This document shows, in pieces, positions 62,244-64,000 of a stretch of DNA of 64,000 nt. The stretch lies in the NCBI RefSeq assembly GCF_050314555.1, contig NZ_JBNPNH010000001.1, positions 310,001 through 374,000 of the forward strand, given 5' to 3'. A program made the position numbers and the translations under genes. The notes beneath the pieces are model-generated. The model made no database searches. It was not told the origin of the DNA and saw only the letters and a list, made by a program, of their open reading frames with translations. Numbering within the stretch: position 1 is the first letter of the stretch; each line of letters starts with the position of its first letter. Origin of the DNA: Spyradosoma sp004558035. Lineage in GTDB: Bacteria > Verrucomicrobiota > Verrucomicrobiia > Opitutales > UBA953.

Positions 62244-63062
62244 TTAAGCTTTCTTCAGCGTGACGTCGCCGGCGGAAAAGGCGCGGACGGCGCCCGAGGC
62301 GTCGCGGATGAGGATGCTGCCGCGCGAATCGACGCCCTGCGCCGTTCCCGCGATTTCCTCGTCGCCGTAAATCGCCGTGACAGGACGGCCCGCGAGCAGG
62401 TCGAATTTTCCCCAAAGCGCGGCGAGCGCGGCGGCGTGCGTTCCCGCGAGAAAATCCGCGTAGGCGCGCTCGACGGCGGCGAGCGTTTCCGCGCAGACGC
62501 GGTTCACGTCGAGCGGCGCGCCGCCGAGCGCCGAGCGCATCGACGTCGCGATTCCGCGCACCTCCGGCGGGAGGGTCGCGGGATCGAGATTGACGTTCAG
62601 CCCGAGCCCGAAGACGATCCCGCGCACGCGCCCCGCGTCCGCGTGCGCTTCGGTGAGCATGCCCGCGAGTTTTTTCTCCGCGCAGAAAATGTCGTTCGGC
62701 CATTTCACGAGCGCGGGAACGCCGAATTTTTCGCGCAGCATCTTCGCGACGGCGACGCCGAGCCAGAGCGTGAAGTTCGCGAGGCGTTCCGGCGGGAGCG
62801 CGGGCGGACGGAATCCGCACGAAAGATAAAGGTTGCCGGGCTGCGCGCTCGCCCATTTGCGGCCGATGCGTCCGCGCCCGGCGGTCTGCGTGTTCGCGAC
62901 GACGGCGAAGTCGCCTTCGGGCGTTCCCGCGGCGAGCATCTTCGCGGCGTCGGCGTTCGTGCTTCCCGTCTCCTCGACGACGAAGACGCGGAGACGCGAT
63001 CCCGCCTCGCGTCGCCGAGCGGCGAGCGTTTCGGAAACGATTTTCTGCGGGAAAGAGGACAT
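62244..63062 (-). CDS. birA: biotin-[acetyl-CoA-carboxylase] ligase (no DNA-binding domain)
   Basis: This 272-residue ligase has VEETGSTNADAAKML, TAGRGRIGRKWASAQPGNLYLSC (biotinyl-AMP loop GRGRxGRxW), VKWPNDIFCAEKKLAGML and VFGLGLNVN, plus a C-terminal SH3-like domain. The N-terminal HTH of E. coli BirA is absent, so it is a class I ligase that does not repress bio genes. bioB lies elsewhere in the window. Confidence 0.94.
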   Translation of the reverse strand: MSSFPQKIVSETLAARRREAGSRLRVFVVEETGSTNADAAKMLAAGTPEGDFAVVANTQTAGRGRIGRKWASAQPGNLYLSCGFRPPALPPERLANFTLWLGVAVAKMLREKFGVPALVKWPNDIFCAEKKLAGMLTEAHADAGRVRGIVFGLGLNVNLDPATLPPEVRGIATSMRSALGGAPLDVNRVCAETLAAVERAYADFLAGTHAAALAALWGKFDLLAGRPVTAIYGDEEIAGTAQGVDSRGSILIRDASGAVRAFSAGDVTLKKA

Positions 63063-63105
63063 CGGAAAAGCTCCTGCGGAGCCGTTTAAGGTGTATTGTT
63101 TAAGG

Positions 63106-63290
63106 GAATGACAGGTGACAAGTGACAGGTGTCGGGATCATTGAACAACGGATAATTAATAATGAATAGTGAATAACGCAGTGATGAATACAGTTTTGAA
63201 ATCCTTTCGGCGAAGCCGAACGCAAGGCGTTATTCATTATTCATTGTTCGCTGTTCACTGCTCTGGTCGCTTGTCACTCAACAATGCACC
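63106..63290. repeat. composite palindromic element with three repeat families
   Basis: TGACAGG/TGACAAG heptamers (63107-63135) are followed by GAACAAC, GGATAAT, TAATAAT, GAATAGT, GAATAAC (63143-63177) and the core TTTCGGCGAAGCCGAACGCAA (within 63194-63225). Inverted GTTATTC/ATTATTC/ATTGTTC heptamers (63228-63265) and an inverted TTGTCACTC arm follow. Confidence 0.85.
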
Positions 63291-63320
63291 TTAAACCATA
63301 AACGGCGCGAAGCGCTCTCT

Positions 63321-63917
63321 TCAAATCAGCCCCAGCTCCATTTTTCCTTCTTCGGAAATCATGTCCTGCGTCCACGGCGGCTCGAACACGATTTCGACGC
63401 GGGCCTCGTTCACGCCGGGAACGGCGAGCAGGCGGTTGCGCGCGTCTTCGGCGATGATCGGTCCCATGCCGCAGCCGGGCGCGGTGAGCGTCATCGCGAC
63501 CTGCACGCCGTAGCGCTCGTCGCCGAGCGGCGCGGTCTCGAGCTTGTAGATCAGCCCGAGATTGACGATGTCCACCGGAATTTCCGGATCGTAAACCTGC
63601 TTCAGCGCCTCCCAGAGCGCTTCCTTGTCGGGCTCGCCGACGTGGCCGGGATGCTCCGCCGTGCCGAAGGATCCGAACGCCGTCGTTTCGCCGCCGTCCG
63701 TTCCCGCCGCGGCTTCGGGCGTCTCGCCGAGCGCGTCGGCGTCCTTGCCGAGAATGCGGAACATGCCGACGTCGCAGACGACGGTGAAGTTGCCGCCGAG
63801 ACGGTGCGTGACGTTGACCTTCGTTCCCGCGGGCAGCAGCGCCGCGTCGCCCGAAGGGACGACCGTCGCGTCCGTGTCGCGCGTCAGAATACGATCATTG
63901 GAAGGCGATTGCATCAT
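63321..63917 (-). CDS. sufT: Fe-S cluster assembly protein SufT-like (DUF59)
   Basis: This 198-residue protein has an N-terminal part (VVPSGDAALLPAGTKVNVTHRLGGNFTVVCDVGMFRILGKDADALG) matching SufT. The DUF59/MIP18 domain follows: ALKQVYDPEIPVDIVNLGLIYKLE, MTLTAPGCGMGPIIAEDARNRL (the conserved Cys) and VEIVFEPPWTQDMISEEGKMELGL. It helps mature Fe-S proteins. Start codons at 63917 and 63914 are equivalent choices. Confidence 0.9.
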   Translation of the reverse strand: MMQSPSNDRILTRDTDATVVPSGDAALLPAGTKVNVTHRLGGNFTVVCDVGMFRILGKDADALGETPEAAAGTDGGETTAFGSFGTAEHPGHVGEPDKEALWEALKQVYDPEIPVDIVNLGLIYKLETAPLGDERYGVQVAMTLTAPGCGMGPIIAEDARNRLLAVPGVNEARVEIVFEPPWTQDMISEEGKMELGLI

Positions 63918-64000
63918 GATGAAATGCGGAATGATAGGATTTTCGGCGCGGAGATTCAAGCTCCGCGCAAGCCCGCCCTTGCCCGGAATTTCTCCGCGCC

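Overview
The window is about 64 kb of GC-rich bacterial chromosome. It most likely comes from a gut-associated member of the Verrucomicrobiota, Opitutales-like. This is inferred from three PEP-CTERM proteins (two with autotransporter-type beta-strand repeats) plus an exosortase, a Minf_1886-type protein, general gene style, and a set of host-glycan enzymes: GH29 fucosidase, GH84 N-acetylglucosaminidase, GH110 alpha-galactosidase and a sialic acid lyase cluster. No rRNA, CRISPR array, transposase or intact prophage was seen. Three tRNAs are present: Glu, Asp and Arg.

Layout. 1-0.8 kb: two small membrane or coiled-coil proteins in a repeat-rich stretch. 0.8-5.9 kb (minus): HAD phosphatase, GH29 fucosidase, SAH-hydrolase-like protein, metX, LMW phosphatase. 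6-11.4 kb: GH84, then tatA and dsbD on plus. 11.7-23.5 kb: two large PEP-CTERM proteins bracketing an XRE regulator and a short dcw block (mraZ, rsmH, ftsL, ftsI). 24-25.3 kb: rpoZ, smpB and a CBM-like protein. 25.4-27.8 kb: relics of a siroheme sulfite/nitrite reductase and a CysA-type ATPase around an alcohol dehydrogenase and tRNA-Glu. 27.9-31.4 kb: GH110 and exosortase. 31.6-37.2 kb: ilvD, thiE, thiM, bioB and a small PEP-CTERM protein. 37.5-42.6 kb: xseA, Minf_1886, then MFS-yhcH-nanA and a thioesterase. 42.7-44.4 kb: tRNA-Asp followed by an islet of unfamiliar genes. 44.7-49.4 kb: glgA, IMPase, yicC, FAD oxidoreductase. 49.5-58.3 kb: nuoN/nuoM, tRNA-Arg, folE2, dus, leuS. 58.5-64 kb: carboxynorspermidine synthase-like gene, methyltransferase relic, amtB-glnB, birA and sufT.

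The most striking signals are sequence-level. (1) The asymmetric heptamer GGGAACG/CGTTCCC is scattered at very high density through coding and non-coding DNA and appears to override codon choice (Val-Pro-Ala is almost always GTT-CCC-GCN). It also occurs as inverted pairs forming transcription terminators. This is how DNA uptake sequences behave in Neisseria, but the word is one I do not recognise as described. (2) The intergenic regions carry a modular family of long imperfect palindromes whose arms are degenerate tandem heptamers or octamers (GRATARY, GAGTTGA, CTTAAAG, GTTATGAG types). Their central modules are shared between distant loci. They resemble the heptanucleotide repeats of heterocystous cyanobacteria, and they supply the stop codons of some genes. 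(3) PEP-CTERM genes carry their own recurrent upstream and downstream repeat cassettes.
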